Below are positions 1 to 10,978 of a DNA stretch of 64,000 nt, piece after piece (within the stretch, counting starts at the first letter, position 1; each line of letters opens with the position of its first letter). The stretch covers positions 5,932,536-5,996,535 of the forward strand of contig BSYO01000014.1 of NCBI GenBank assembly GCA_033239525.1, given 5' to 3'. A program made the position numbers and the translations under genes. Source of the stretch: Nepenthes gracilis (lineage: Eukaryota > Streptophyta > Magnoliopsida > Caryophyllales > Nepenthaceae). The notes beneath the pieces are model-generated. The model had not been told where the DNA came from, did not search any database, and worked only from the letters and a program-made list of their open reading frames with translations.

Positions 1-1567
1 TGATTTTGGTCCTACTAATTCAGCACTATCCCATGTGCGCTGTGGAGCTGTGATGTGCTTAGTATGGATCCACTGTCCCAGTCGTGTTTGAAGCATGGGG
101 TTGATGCTTTAGGTTATTAGATGGGGTGGTTCTTGGGGGCGATGATATGGTGCTGTTTTGATGTATGGGCCTGATAGATGTATGGGTATTGTTAGCTGTC
201 CCTGCGTGGGGAGCCACTGTACAGGATTGCAGTGGGCCTACTGAATGTATGGGCGCTGCCTGTGTAGGAATGCAATGGCGGGTGGTTGGTGGCTGAGTCA
301 GAGGTAGATGGTTGTCCGGTAGTCTGTGGTGTCATGTTGTCAATGGATGTCACTGGTGATGATTGGCTTGTTGCTGGATTAACCGGGTTACCTGCATGAT
401 TTATGTCTGCTGCTAGTAATGCTGTAGAAGAAGCTGGGTACTGAATTGTGGTGACTATTGTCCCCGCTGGTTTTTTGTCTATTCTGATTGGCCTTTGGAT
501 TTCAGCAGATGTTTGATGTCCTGGTGTGATAATTTAGTGCAGCTGGCTTTGTCCCTGGTTTTTGAGCTCTGTTGTAATCTAAGAATTAGGTGTTGATAGG
601 AGCAGTTTATGGGCGCTGCATATTGCAGTGTGAAATCGAGCCTCATCTGTTCTCGCGTCCTGTGATGCTGGTTCTCTATGTTCTATCACGTCTGCCTTGG
701 GCACTTGGGCGTGGAAGGCTGACTGGCATGGTCCAGTTAGCTATTTGTGGCTACTACGGATGATAATTTGTTACTGCTGTTACTGATGATGTAGCGAATG
801 TTACTCGGTTTGTTTGTGGCCAATCTGTGGCTAGGATTTGTTGGGTGTTGTTTTTTGAGCTTGCAGGTGGGTCATGCAAACGTTCGGGGAGCTGATTATC
901 ATGATAGACTTTTGTTTTTCGGAAGCTATTGGCCCTGGATTGATGATAACAGGTATACTGACTAGCAAAATCTTGGCTGGCTTGAAGGTTGCTGCAGCGT
1001 TTCTACCGGGTGCTGCCCCTTAAGACCAAATCAGCTGCTGATTTATCTTTGCTGATGCAATTATAAAGGCAGCTTGCTGATGCACCTGCTTGCTGCTCTG
1101 TATTGATGATTTTTACTGATTTTAGCTGGCCTTGCTGGGCATGTGGGGATGAATTAGAGCTGATGGCCAGTGCCCGGCCTGTGGAAGAATGCAATGGTTT
1201 TTGCTGCTGGGGCCGTGGCCCAGTATGGATGTGGCTTGTGGGAGCCCTGTTTTCGGCTGATTGCAGTTTTCAGTTGGTTGTGTATGTTTGCTGATACTCT
1301 CTGGATCCTCGAAGGAGAGTGATGAACTGCTGCTAGATGTTTGATGCTAAAAAGAAAGTAGCATGCTGGATTTCTCATGCTAGATATTTGGCTATCCATT
1401 GATGATTAGTGTCTCTATGTTGGTCTCTTTTGTTCTTTTGGCTGATCGGCAAATGCCATCGCATCTATAACTAAATTTCAAGTCGGAAAAACACTTGGAA
1501 TTAATTCATAGGTTTGTAAATTTTTATTTTTTCTTTTTAATACAATTGACTTACTTACCAAAAAAAA
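1..1567 (+). repeat. GT-rich stretch ending in a LINE 3' tail
   Basis: I see no coding gene here; the short open frames match no family I know. The stretch is rich in G and T on the plus strand, with GCTG words throughout. It ends at 1430-1567 in a tail shared with four other places in the window: a GGAAAAACACTTGGA-like block, a T-rich block, CTTACTTACC and then A(8). That ending is typical of a non-LTR retrotransposon 3' UTR with its poly-A. The simplest reading is the 3' UTR of a plus-strand LINE whose coding part lies before the window. The tail is well supported, but the extent of the element to the left is a guess. Confidence 0.45.
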
Positions 1568-3295
1568 GCATGAGAGCCCAGCATGCAACAACATTTTCAT
1601 CATCAGGAACCAGCATCATATCATCACTTTCCTCCTAGCGACTGATGAAGGTGGCAGCAAAGGAAGACCGAATAGTATCAGCACACAAACACAAACCCAG
1701 CACTCAGCAGATAGAATGCCAAGAAAACAGCAATGAGTAGGCGCCCACACAACAGTGGTCATACTTTCACAAAATCCATACTCGAGAAATACGACCAGCT
1801 AAAAAACCCCACTGAAATATCGAGACCAGGGAATTCACAGGGGGCATTTTTGTACAGATTAAAAATTGCACAGGAACATGGCTTCAAACTGCATCAGGAT
1901 ATCACCAGCCTTCAGCAGGGGCATGGCATATGCCATGCATAAGAAACTGCAGCATCAACACAGGCAAGGCAACACACAAAACATCCATAGCCAAACTGGA
2001 CATTTTCGCTACAGCACCACAAAGCCAGCGACCATCATGGCAGTAGTTAGTCCATGAGCCTCACAGTTGTCATCCACAAATTGCAGCATCATGGACATAG
2101 AGAAAGCTGGAAACCAGCTAAAAATCAGCTACCTAATTCCACACAGTAGCATCATCACATCAGCCAGCAGGAGGCAGAATTGCAGAACTAATTTATGCTG
2201 ATTACATCCATAAGCTCTCTTCACTTATCATCAACAACTTACAATAATCATAAGCAGAGTCCCAGCTTAATTAATAACAGCTAACTTTCTGATGGGGGAG
2301 GAAGAAAAGCAGCAATTCAGAAACAAGCATGCTCGGCATCAGCCTCAAATCTCAGCTTAATAATCAGCAATACTGTTGAAGATTTTCAGCTACCACTTTA
2401 AACATGCACCAAATATAGCTTCAGCATAACTGATTTACAGTAAACCAGGCAGCTGAAACAACACCACTCTAATACAGGACAGAAACTCAGCTCCTGGCTT
2501 CCAAATCACTCGGCCCATAAACTGCATCTTCTTCCAGTACCACATTCAATTCCAACAGTCACCATCTTCAGCAGTAAAGCATAGGGATTGTAATGTTTTC
2601 CAACAAACCAGCTACATCAGTTAAAATCAGCAGGACTGCATCGGTTAGCTGGCAAAGAAGGCCTGTCTAATTATAATCTAGCATGCTCAAAACTACCACC
2701 AGTAATTAACAGCTACATCCAAATTCAACTACATATTCCTGTAGGGCTGCATCAAAAGAAAACAACCAAGTCAAGTCACGCCAACCAGGTAGTTGCAACA
2801 TCTGTCAACAAGCTGGCTAGTATCAAACCAACGCCCCGTGGAATATCTCAGCATCATATTATAGGGACAACATTCCAGATGTCAATGTAACTTCATCATG
2901 ACAGGAGCCCCTTGATGATAGATTCCACATAGCCCAGCATGGATTCGGCTATCATTAGAACATGGTCCATCAAAAATCCAGTGGTCACGACATAAGATTG
3001 TGCACCGATCAGTAGCACCACACAGCACATACAAACCAGCCAACATCAAGCTACACAGCACAAGTTCCACCATCAGCTACACGAACCACCAGTTCAAGGA
3101 CATAATGCATCAGCAGCATCGAATGAAGCAGCTTCAGCTACTCCAGGAACAGACCAAATTAGGATTATACTGACAAGGCAGTATACAGTCCCAGCCACTT
3201 TAACAGCAATGGAGGACCCGAACAGGACTAATAGGCCTCTTCAGGAAAAATCACACCGAGCCATAACAGAAAAGAGGGGTACAATTCTCTATTTT
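1568..3295. other. AC-rich stretch, no gene seen
   Basis: This 1.7-kb stretch has no supportable ORF. Its base skew is opposite to that of the sequence before it: AC-rich on the plus strand, hence GT-rich with GCTG and GATTTTTAGCTGG-like words on the minus strand. It may therefore be LINE 3' UTR-type sequence in minus orientation, cut off at 1567 by the plus-strand tail. No poly-T marks a minus-strand end at its left border, so this remains an inference. Confidence 0.3.
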
Positions 3296-3312
3296 TTTTT
3301 TCTCTTTTTTTT

Positions 3313-3461
3313 CGATCCAGGACCCCAAAGGAGGGCAAACGAAAAAAACCAAAGGCGATGACACAATATACTCAACGGCTAGCCAAAACGAGATAACAGA
3401 GCCCAAGGTAAAAATTGATTCCATTGGAAAGGCACCTTATAAGCTATCCATTTTCTCTCTC

Positions 3462-3492
<31 letters not shown>

Positions 3493-3642
3493 GAGCCAGG
3501 CCTCCCAGAGGAGGGAAAACGAATGAAGCTATGTCGATGATACAATATACACAACAGCTAAACAAAACGAGATAATAGAGCCCAAGGAAAAAAAAACTAG
3601 AAACCTGCGGGCAAAAATCACCATATAAAGTTTCCATTTTTT
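3313..3642 (-). repeat. Two tandem LINE 3' ends, minus strand
   Basis: Two similar units of about 140-150 bp lie head to tail at about 3313-3454 and 3492-3642. Each contains, in plus orientation, a GGAGGG..AAACGA block, a GATGA.ACAATATAC block and an AACGAGATAA.AGAGCCCAAGG block. Each is preceded on the left by a long T run (to 3312, and 3472-3491), which is a poly-A tail on the minus strand. The minus-strand reading ends in CCTCC..GGGAGGCCTGGCTCC before the A run, a common kind of plant LINE ending. A CT microsatellite at 3455-3472 separates the units. The units lie just downstream of the minus-strand LINE ORF2 remnant and probably form its 3' UTR. Confidence 0.55.
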
Positions 3643-3743
3643 CACACTATTTTTTTTATAAATATATATATATATTTATATTTATATGTTCCAACGCCTA
3701 ACAAGCGAACGGTTAGGGTGTCCGTCAATAGGTAAGGAGGCCT

Positions 3744-5210
3744 TCAATTTGTCCCGAACAACATTTGTAATCTGAGAGCAAATCTAGGATATATCCTGTG
3801 GGGAGGATTTCTCAAAAATTTGATTATTTCATTCTCTCCAGATAAAATAGATTTGTCTATCCAATATATACACTGATGGATGATGAACATGTGATTTGCT
3901 AAATGTCTCCTGTTCCCTTTTCTTCGTGGATGCATATTTCTGATTGACAAGACGAGTTCCTTCAGTTAAAGAGATCTGCGACGGTTTAGTTTTTCGTAAC
4001 CTAAATGAGTTTTGCTAATCTGTTTTTTTGTACGTTCTCATGAATTGGTCTATGGTAGTGCTCGGGGTATGCCCTAGCGTGTTGTTCCACCTTTACGTTG
4101 ACAAAACACTTGGAAGTAGAATATCATTCTGTAAATTTTATTTAATTTAATCTCATCTTACTTACCAAAAAAAAAAATAGACTGTGGCCGCAAGAGAAAG
4201 ACATTTGGAAAGGGCAATAAGATTCTTTCCTTTCCATTGTTGAGCAGCCCAATTAATGTTTTAGGACTATTCTGGATAAGGCCATTGAATGCCAGCTTTC
4301 CTTTGGATAGTGGTCCATAAGGAATTGGAGAAGGTACATGAGAAGAAAAGATGTTTATGATTTTCATCGTCCGAGTCGCAAAGAATGCATGTATTGGATA
4401 GGTTTAGGACACCGTGAATTCGATCATTGGTGTTAAGCCTGCCTTTGATAGCTAACCAAAGAGTAAAAGCATGGGCAGGAATATAGAAGGCGCCCCAGAC
4501 TAAGTTTGTCCAGCTCAGTTTCGGCTTAGGAGGGTGAATAAGAAGGTAGGCAGTCTTAGTCGAAAAAATACCATTCGGGCTCCCGTCCCATCTCAAGGAA
4601 TCTTTATGCTCACTGTTAGGGAGATAATGGGGCATGTTTTCTGCGAGACTAGAGACTTCCTGATCATAAGGATTAGGCCAAGCCCAATGGTCATCTCTAA
4701 TTATTTGAGATACCTTGGCGTCCCAAGATAAACCCGTGACCAGACGAATACGATCCGTGCTAACATTGCTGAGCGGGCCCATAGGGTGCCAGTGGTCATG
4801 CCAGATAAAAGTATCAGCGCCGTCACCAATGATCTTAATAGAATGAGAGCACATGAAGGAACGAAGTTTCATGATCTTTCTCCAACTCTATAGAGCTGAA
4901 TCAGGAACTTTGAGAGTCCAGATACATCGGTCCTTGATTCTAGTCTTATGGATCCATGAAGACCAGGCCGATTCAGGATCCTTTGACATGATACGCCATA
5001 AGAGTTTGCAGATGAGGGCTTTATTTTGTGCCTGCAAGTTCTTGAGCCCCAACCCACCTCTACTCTTCAGGTAGCAGATATCTGCCCAGGCTACTTTTGT
5101 ATTTGCCCTCCCATCAGTAGAGCCATTCCAAAGGAACCGCCTCATTATGGAGTCAATCTGATTAAAAATAGATTTGGGCAGAATGAAAATTGAGGCCCAA
5201 TAGATGAATT
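3744..5210 (-). pseudogene. LINE ORF2 (reverse transcriptase) C-terminal remnant
   Basis: This is the end of an L1-type LINE ORF2, whose product would carry endonuclease and reverse transcriptase. Only the part after the RT core remains. Reading leftwards, about 5210-4888 holds the PKSIFNQIDSIMRRFLWNG and GGLGLKNL motifs that follow plant LINE RT domains. 4872-4267 holds the zinc-binding zf-RVT region (W.DHW, a SW..LVWGAF segment, then C.LCDSDDENHKHLFF.C). 4367-4182 continues it in another frame, and 3843-3744 gives the FIWRE..EIIKFL..PP segment normally next in line. It is broken by frameshifts, by a second LINE inserted at 3852-4173 and by loss of everything upstream at about 5220. No function is expected. 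Confidence 0.8.
3852..4173 (+). mobile_element. 5'-truncated LINE inserted in another LINE
   Basis: A plus-strand LINE 3' end of about 320 bp with the CTCGGGGTATGCCCTAGC block, ACACTTGGAAGTAGAATATC, CTTACTTACC and an A run. It interrupts the minus-strand ORF2 remnant inside a motif: ATVY is encoded just right of it and FIWRE just left. The octamer AAAATAGA occurs at 3844-3851 and again at 4174-4181, as expected of a target-site duplication, although its 3' copy merges with the A tail. A close relative lies in reverse at 7491-7811 and shares nearly the whole length. Confidence 0.75.
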
Positions 5211-5222
5211 CATTGATCGTCT

Positions 5223-5552
5223 ATCTGCTGTCAGAGAGGCATCGCGATTAATCTATCTGGCTGCTTGAGTGAAGCGGGATGATGATCCTCCGTTTGTTGT
5301 CTTGGGAATGATGACTGCACGCCCTTGGATAGGCATAACTGTTTTAACGCTTTGCTCTCTTTGTTGTCGGGCGTTTCGATTGCATTGAGTGAATATCAGC
5401 ATTTTTTGTTGCTATCATATGATGTATCAATATGCTCGGGTATGCCCTAGCACTTATGCTTTATCCCCAAGTCGAAAAAATACTCGGAGATAAATCATTG
5501 CTTGTAAAATTTTTCTCCCATTAATCCAGATTACTTACTTACCAAAAAAAAA
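5223..5552 (+). mobile_element. 5'-truncated LINE 3' end
   Basis: A plus-strand LINE tail with GCTCGGGTATGCCCTAGC, a decayed AAGTCGAAAAAATACTCGGAG block, ATTACTTACTTACC and an A(9) run at about 5544-5552. It replaces the upstream part of both neighbours: the minus-strand LINE ORF2 stops at about 5220, and the gypsy integrase fragment starts right after the A run. The left border is approximate and I found no clear target duplication. Confidence 0.6.
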
Positions 5553-5553
5553 C

Positions 5554-6174
5554 AAGATGACTTCATTTGAAGTTTTGTATGGTCAGAGATGTAGGGCTCC
5601 TATTAATTGGGAAGAGATCAGTGATCATAGATAGTTGGGCCTCGATATTATTCAGGATATCTCCAAGAAAATCAGAATTATTAGAGATCGATTGATCAAG
5701 GCTTAGAGTCGCTAGAAAAGTTATACTAATAGGAGGAGATCTGACTCGGACTTTGATGCGAGCGGCCATGTGTTCCTGAAGGTGTCTGCAAGAAAAGGGA
5801 TTTTAAGGTTGGGGGTGAAGGGCGAATTGAAGCCAAGGTTCATCGAGCCTTATGAGGTTTTGGAACAGATCGGAAATGTGGCTTATAGATTAACTTTACT
5901 TTGAAATTTAGCGGGTTGCCATAATGTTTTTCATATTTTGATGTTGAGAAAATGTGTATGATTCTTATCATCTGACTGAATCAAGCCATTAGAGTTAAAA
6001 GAAAATTTATCTTATGTTGAAGTTCTCATTTAAATTTTGGATTGGAAGAATCAAGTATTGAGGAATAAAATTATTCCATTAATCAAGGTGTTGTTGAGGA
6101 ATTATTTTGTCAAGAAGTCTACATGGGAGCATGAAGATGAAGTTCGAGAGTTCCCTTATTTGTTTGAGGATTGA
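5554..6174 (+). pseudogene. Ty3/gypsy (Tekay-like) integrase C-terminus and chromodomain
   Basis: One reading frame runs from 5554 to the terminal TGA at 6172-6174. It matches the C-terminal part of a chromovirus integrase: TSFEVLYGQRCRAPI, a KSYTNRRR segment, VFLKVS..KGI, KPRFIEPYEVLEQIGNVAYRL, then NVFHILMLRKCV. A decayed chromodomain follows, with ILDWKNQVLRNK and STWEHEDEVREFPYLFED. In the family this end of integrase binds DNA and the chromodomain directs insertion. About eight in-frame stops interrupt the frame, yet there is no frameshift over 620 bases. Everything upstream, including the catalytic core, is missing because the LINE tail abuts it. Confidence 0.85.
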
Positions 6175-6213
6175 AGAACGTGAATTTTAAGAATGAAATT
6201 TTTATATGGGGAA

Positions 6214-7490
6214 TGATATAATATCCTGGACCCTTATTTGGATGATTTTGATATTAGTTGTGATTTTTAGGTTAATTGGATGTGTTTTAAAGTAATTATA
6301 TTGTTAAATTTTGAAGAATATTTGGTTCGATGGTGCGGTACTTGATGCACACCTAAAGTGTCAATTTTAGAATGTCAGTATTCGATGCATGCTCAAGCAC
6401 TGATACATAATATCCGAAATATGCCACGTCTCATGTAACTCTAGTATTGATCTAACCGTGGTGTCAGACCTTATGTAAGAAGTTATATTTGAATCTAACA
6501 AAAATAGAGTAAATCGCTTCCAAAAAAAATTTAAGTAACCAACACTCATCTCATAACTTACAACCCATTATTTGATTATCATATATATGCTAATTACTAT
6601 CCAAAAATTAATATAAATATATTAACTACTATCCAAAATAAAAAATATAACATCATAATTCCATAATTTTTGATTCTAAAATCTTCGAACATAATTTTCG
6701 TTCAATTTTAATCATCCTATAAGTATTCGAGCCTCTCATCTGAAGAAAATTAGTAAAATAGAAACAATAAGTAAACTAAAAGACCAGCAAAATATATAAT
6801 TTATAATTAAATATATATAATTTTTATTTAAAATGTGTCAAAACGAATAATAGAATCTAATGTAATGATATAAATTTCAGATTTTGTCCTTTCAATACTT
6901 AGCCAAATGCTGTGCAAATTCTTACTTAAATATGAATTTTTCTTGGGACTAAGGGTCAGTAGGGCCTCTTTGACTAAAAGAACGGATAATTAAAGCCCAA
7001 ATTATATTGATTTTCACACAAATAAAGAACGTACGCTACTATTCAAGATCCGTAGGTGGGCTGTTATACATATAATTTTATAGATGAGGTTGAATATCGT
7101 TTTTATTCGTGGATAATAGGTTTGAATATCAATTTATCATTATAATATATTAAGGCATATCATAATATACTATCCGCTGAAACTTTAACTATAATCCAAT
7201 GCGTATACTTATGAAAACTCTACACTTTTCTTCATATTCTTAATTTTCTCATTTTAAATAAAATGTACACAATTTTTGACATAATTATAGAATTTTTTCC
7301 TTAATTTTAGTAATAACACTTATATTTTCTGTAGAAATTTAGTTATGATAAATGTTTAAATATGGAATGCTAAATTAGTGTGAAAGTGTAAGAAAATTCA
7401 ATAATTCTATAGAAATCAATAATAATGTGAAATTTACTACATTTTATTTCTTAGCAAAGCATAAAGAGCAATTTATATAAATTTTTAATA
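6214..7490 (+). repeat. Probable decayed 3' LTR of the Tekay-like element
   Basis: About 40 bases after the chromodomain stop there is a short purine run (TATGGGGAA, 6205-6213), followed by TGATATAATATCC, which fits a polypurine tract and the first bases of an LTR. The sequence is AT-rich and gene-free. At about 6340-6440 it carries GATGCATGCTCAAGCACTGAT-type words that recur in reverse orientation at about 8400-8510. I could not find the LTR end, so the right border is simply the next LINE insertion. Confidence 0.4.
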
Positions 7491-7811
7491 CTTTTTTTTA
7501 GTAAGTAAGATGAGATTAAATTAAATAAAATTTACAAAACGATATTCTACCTCCAAGTGTTTTGCCAACTTAGAGGTAGGACAACACGCTAGGGCATACC
7601 CCGAGCACTACCATAGACCAGTTCATGAAACGTACAAAAAAATAGAAGAGTAATTCTCATCTAGATTACGAAAAAAACTAATCTGTCGTAGATCTCTTTT
7701 CCTGAGGGAACTCGTCTTGTCAATTAGAAATCTGCAACCACGAAGAAATGGGAACCGGAGACATTCAGCAGCTGAAAAGCACATACCATCAGCAAGATTA
7801 CGGCAAGACAA
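7491..7811 (-). mobile_element. 5'-truncated LINE, minus strand
   Basis: On the minus strand this reads CTCGGGGTATGCCCTAGCG, AAGTTGGCAAAACACTTGG, GTAGAATATCG, CTTACTTACT and then an A run (the T run at about 7492-7499). It aligns by eye with the LINE inserted at 3852-4173 along almost its whole length, differing mainly by scattered substitutions. A short open frame at 7623-7811 lies in the shared part and looks like LINE 3'-end sequence rather than a gene. Confidence 0.7.
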
Positions 7812-8633
7812 AACTTATACTTAATAATTTAAAATATGCAAAATTTTATGTATAAATTTGAGATATATAAGAGCCATTAAATTCATAAATTCAGACATGC
7901 AAGACAAAACAGTGTAAAATTTAATTAATACAAATAATATACATATACTTGGATATGAAAATCATGTATAATTGCGGAGAAATCAATAAAATTTTATATC
8001 TATACTAAACATAAATATTATAACTTTAAAATTATATATGTATCAGTATTTAAAATAAATAATACTCAGAGAATTGGAAAAAGAGTAGCAACAATAGAAG
8101 AATACTTGTAATGCACTTACCTTGTCTTCAAATTATCAAAATTCTAGCTTGAGTTTTCTTAGCTTTCTCTCTCCTTTTCTCTCTTCTTCTCATGTCATCT
8201 CTTTTCTCCCAAATTCTACTAAAAAATGATAGAAAATTAGCCAGATGCTATTTTATGCTGAAGTGGCATTGAGTGCTGGTTGAGTGCTTGTCAAACGCCA
8301 TGGCTAAATATTACGATGCACGAGCACTACCTTGGGTGCACCTTGAGTGTGGATATTTTGTCTCCACAAGCTTGAACTTTCCTCAGGCGTGTATCGAGCA
8401 TGAGCATTCTGTCAATGCGTGCTCAGGCACCGATCAGGCATCCCTCAAGCATGATCATTCTATCTTCCAATGTACAGGCATGCATCGGGCATCGGTTGAG
8501 CACCCATCAACTTGATATGACCCGGTTTAAATTTAACTTTTTGATTCTATTTTTTTCATTATTTAACCTCAATTTTAATTATATTAATTTAATTAATCAA
8601 TATTATGATACAATTCAAACTTGGGCCTTACAA
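7812..8633 (-). repeat. Decayed LTR head, minus strand
   Basis: Read on the minus strand from 8633, the sequence starts TGTAAGGCCCAAG and continues through an AT-rich block, then words such as GGTGCTCAACCGATGCCCGATGCATGCC, then a GA-rich block (about 8160-8200) ending near GACAAGGTAAGTGC. This order matches what follows the Tekay-like polypurine tract at 6214 and a similar plus-strand stretch from 38860. I read it as a solo or truncated LTR of an old Tekay-type family. The left end is unclear and no target duplication was found. Confidence 0.4.
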
Positions 8634-10978
8634 ATACTTCATGAACTTGGGATTCAATAGAATTTACAAGTTGCTTGTAGTGGAATTCTTTTGTTAGATT
8701 AAGTGAGATTTGAATTTGATGGAATCCATAATATTTATTGTTACTTAATATTTAGATCGTTTACAGTAATATTCAGACCCGAAAATCTTTACTTATCTTT
8801 TGATGTTAGATTCTAGGGGATTCCATCTGCTATTGATAAATCTTGTTAACTTTGTGACGCGAGGGTCCAATGTGACCTATTTTGCTCTTACTTTTGAGTC
8901 GTGATTACGACGGGTTATATATTTTCTGATAAAGTTAGATTTTATATTACTATTATAGATTTTATATTTTTGATATCTAATATATTTATTATTTATTATA
9001 TATTTTATTATTATTATTATTTATTGGACATTTGGCTCACTATCATATTTTATCGGCTCTAAATTAAATTGATTATATAGTTTTAGTAGAGGATCTTACC
9101 GTTGCTGGAGGACTTACAGGTAGAGAAGGGATTTTGGAGATCGGTAGATATCATTTCATTGATGACAAAACAGATATGATTCGATCGATACTCGACCGTT
9201 TCTTTTGGGCTACAATCTACTTATTTTTTTATTAGTTTTCTTTTCATAGATATTACTCTATGTATAATAAAGACAATCAATTTATAGTTGAAGAATGTTG
9301 AGATTATTATGGACCAGCGATTCTGGAATTTGCTGGTCTACTTGATCCTATGATCACCAATGTATGAATGGCAAGAATAAAAAAAGCTTTTGAGGTTATT
9401 CATTGTGGGCTGACTGATCAATGCATACAAAGTTTTCTGTGTATTCTGCTCTCGCACCTCATGCAAAGTACCAATATTTTTCATTTCATATAGATAGTAT
9501 GTATAATGGAAAAAAAAAATCAGGGTGAAATTCATGTAATTAAACAGCGATATTAGCTTATCCCAGCTAATGTTCTGTTTATCTTATAACAAAATAAAAA
9601 TCATGTACATCTTTTATTTGGTATATCCGCACTCAGCTTGGGAAATTATTTTGGTACAAGTAATTTTGTATATGCTGATAATGTTTTTTAATGAGTTGAA
9701 AGGTCTGGGTTTCCTTGTGCAGAGTTGTCAAATATCCAGTCCAAAGACTGAATATAGTCATTAATATGGTGGGATGATCAAGTTTTAGCTATAAGTCAAG
9801 AGTGTGTATGGCGGGTGACAAATTATCAGGCTATCGGATGACTGAATTAGAAAGACATGGCTACATTTGGAGTATATTCGTAAAGGTTGATCGAGATGTG
9901 TAAGTCGAGGAGAGGCAAATTATGATTGTAAGTAATTGACTCTATATGCTTAGGTAATTTTTAGATTCCTTAATAATGATTTATTAGTGATTTAGGCAGT
10001 CATGATCCCCACAACTTCAACGTCAGGAGCAATAATGTGCATGCTAACAGTTTATTCTGGTAACAGAACAGAATAATCAACAACATCTCCTTACGCTGAA
10101 CAGTCGATAATTTCATAAAAGAGATCTTCAAGCAATTCCCTTCTAGAGGCACCGGAGATAATTCCTCTTCGGAAAAACTGTAGATAACATTTCAGAAGAA
10201 CGGGTACTAATGCATCAAAATAACAAGCTATATGCCTTTATAAATACAAAATTCCCATGACAATGTAAGGATATTTAGAAATGTTCAAATAAATCTGAGA
10301 ATGATCTAAAGATCTAGAGATCATTTAATCTTATTACTGTAAAACTTAAGCATGAACACATAGATTATGAGTTTGCTATCCAAAACACATTCTCCCTATT
10401 AAATATTATCGGAACACAATCTTTCAACAGTTCAGTCTCTTTGTCTTTTTCTAACTTATTTGGTTAGACATAATTGTTGATTTAAACTTTGGATGATAAA
10501 TTCATGAGCTAATTCTATTCATTTAGACTCTTATTTTAATTTATAATATACAAGATTTGAATTAAAAGATTTTGAAAATCAGCTCCTAAAACTCTTTGGT
10601 CCGAATCTAAGTTTAAGGTACACATTACTTTGATATTAGCAAAGTCTTGGGGTGCTTGAAACGGACCTAACATAAAAGAAGGGGAGCAACTCCAACATGG
10701 TTCTAGTTGTTGGATCAAATAACAAACATCTAGAATTTATTTTTTTATTTTTAAAAAACATGTTAATAATTTTATTTTTTTTATTATATAAAAATTACAA
10801 TACTTTAATATTTTATTTTATTTTAATCTAACGGCTAAAATTTAATTTTTCTAAAAAATTAAAAATATAGCAATATATTATTTTTTATTGATTTTCAAAT
10901 ATAGGTAATTTGATATTTTAACATTTAAATCATGTTTAATTTGAGAACTCCTAATCACATAGAACAGGACCTCCCTTT
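8634..10978. other. AT-rich intergenic DNA with old LTR-like sequence
   Basis: No coding gene is visible. A segment at about 9625-9690 (GAAATTATTTTGGTACAAGTAATTTTG.ATATGCT-like) recurs at about 37705-37760. At about 10230-10640 the order TATAAATACAAAA, CTAACTTATTTGGTTAGA, TGATTTAAAC, TTATAATATACAAGATT and AAAAGATTTTGAAAATCAGCTC resembles 29380-29840, so both are probably copies of one old LTR. The rest shows only low-complexity AT runs. Confidence 0.4.

Noticed and set aside
3451..3491. CT/T run as a transcription terminator
   Set aside because: It is a microsatellite next to a LINE A tail on the minus strand, with no gene ending there.
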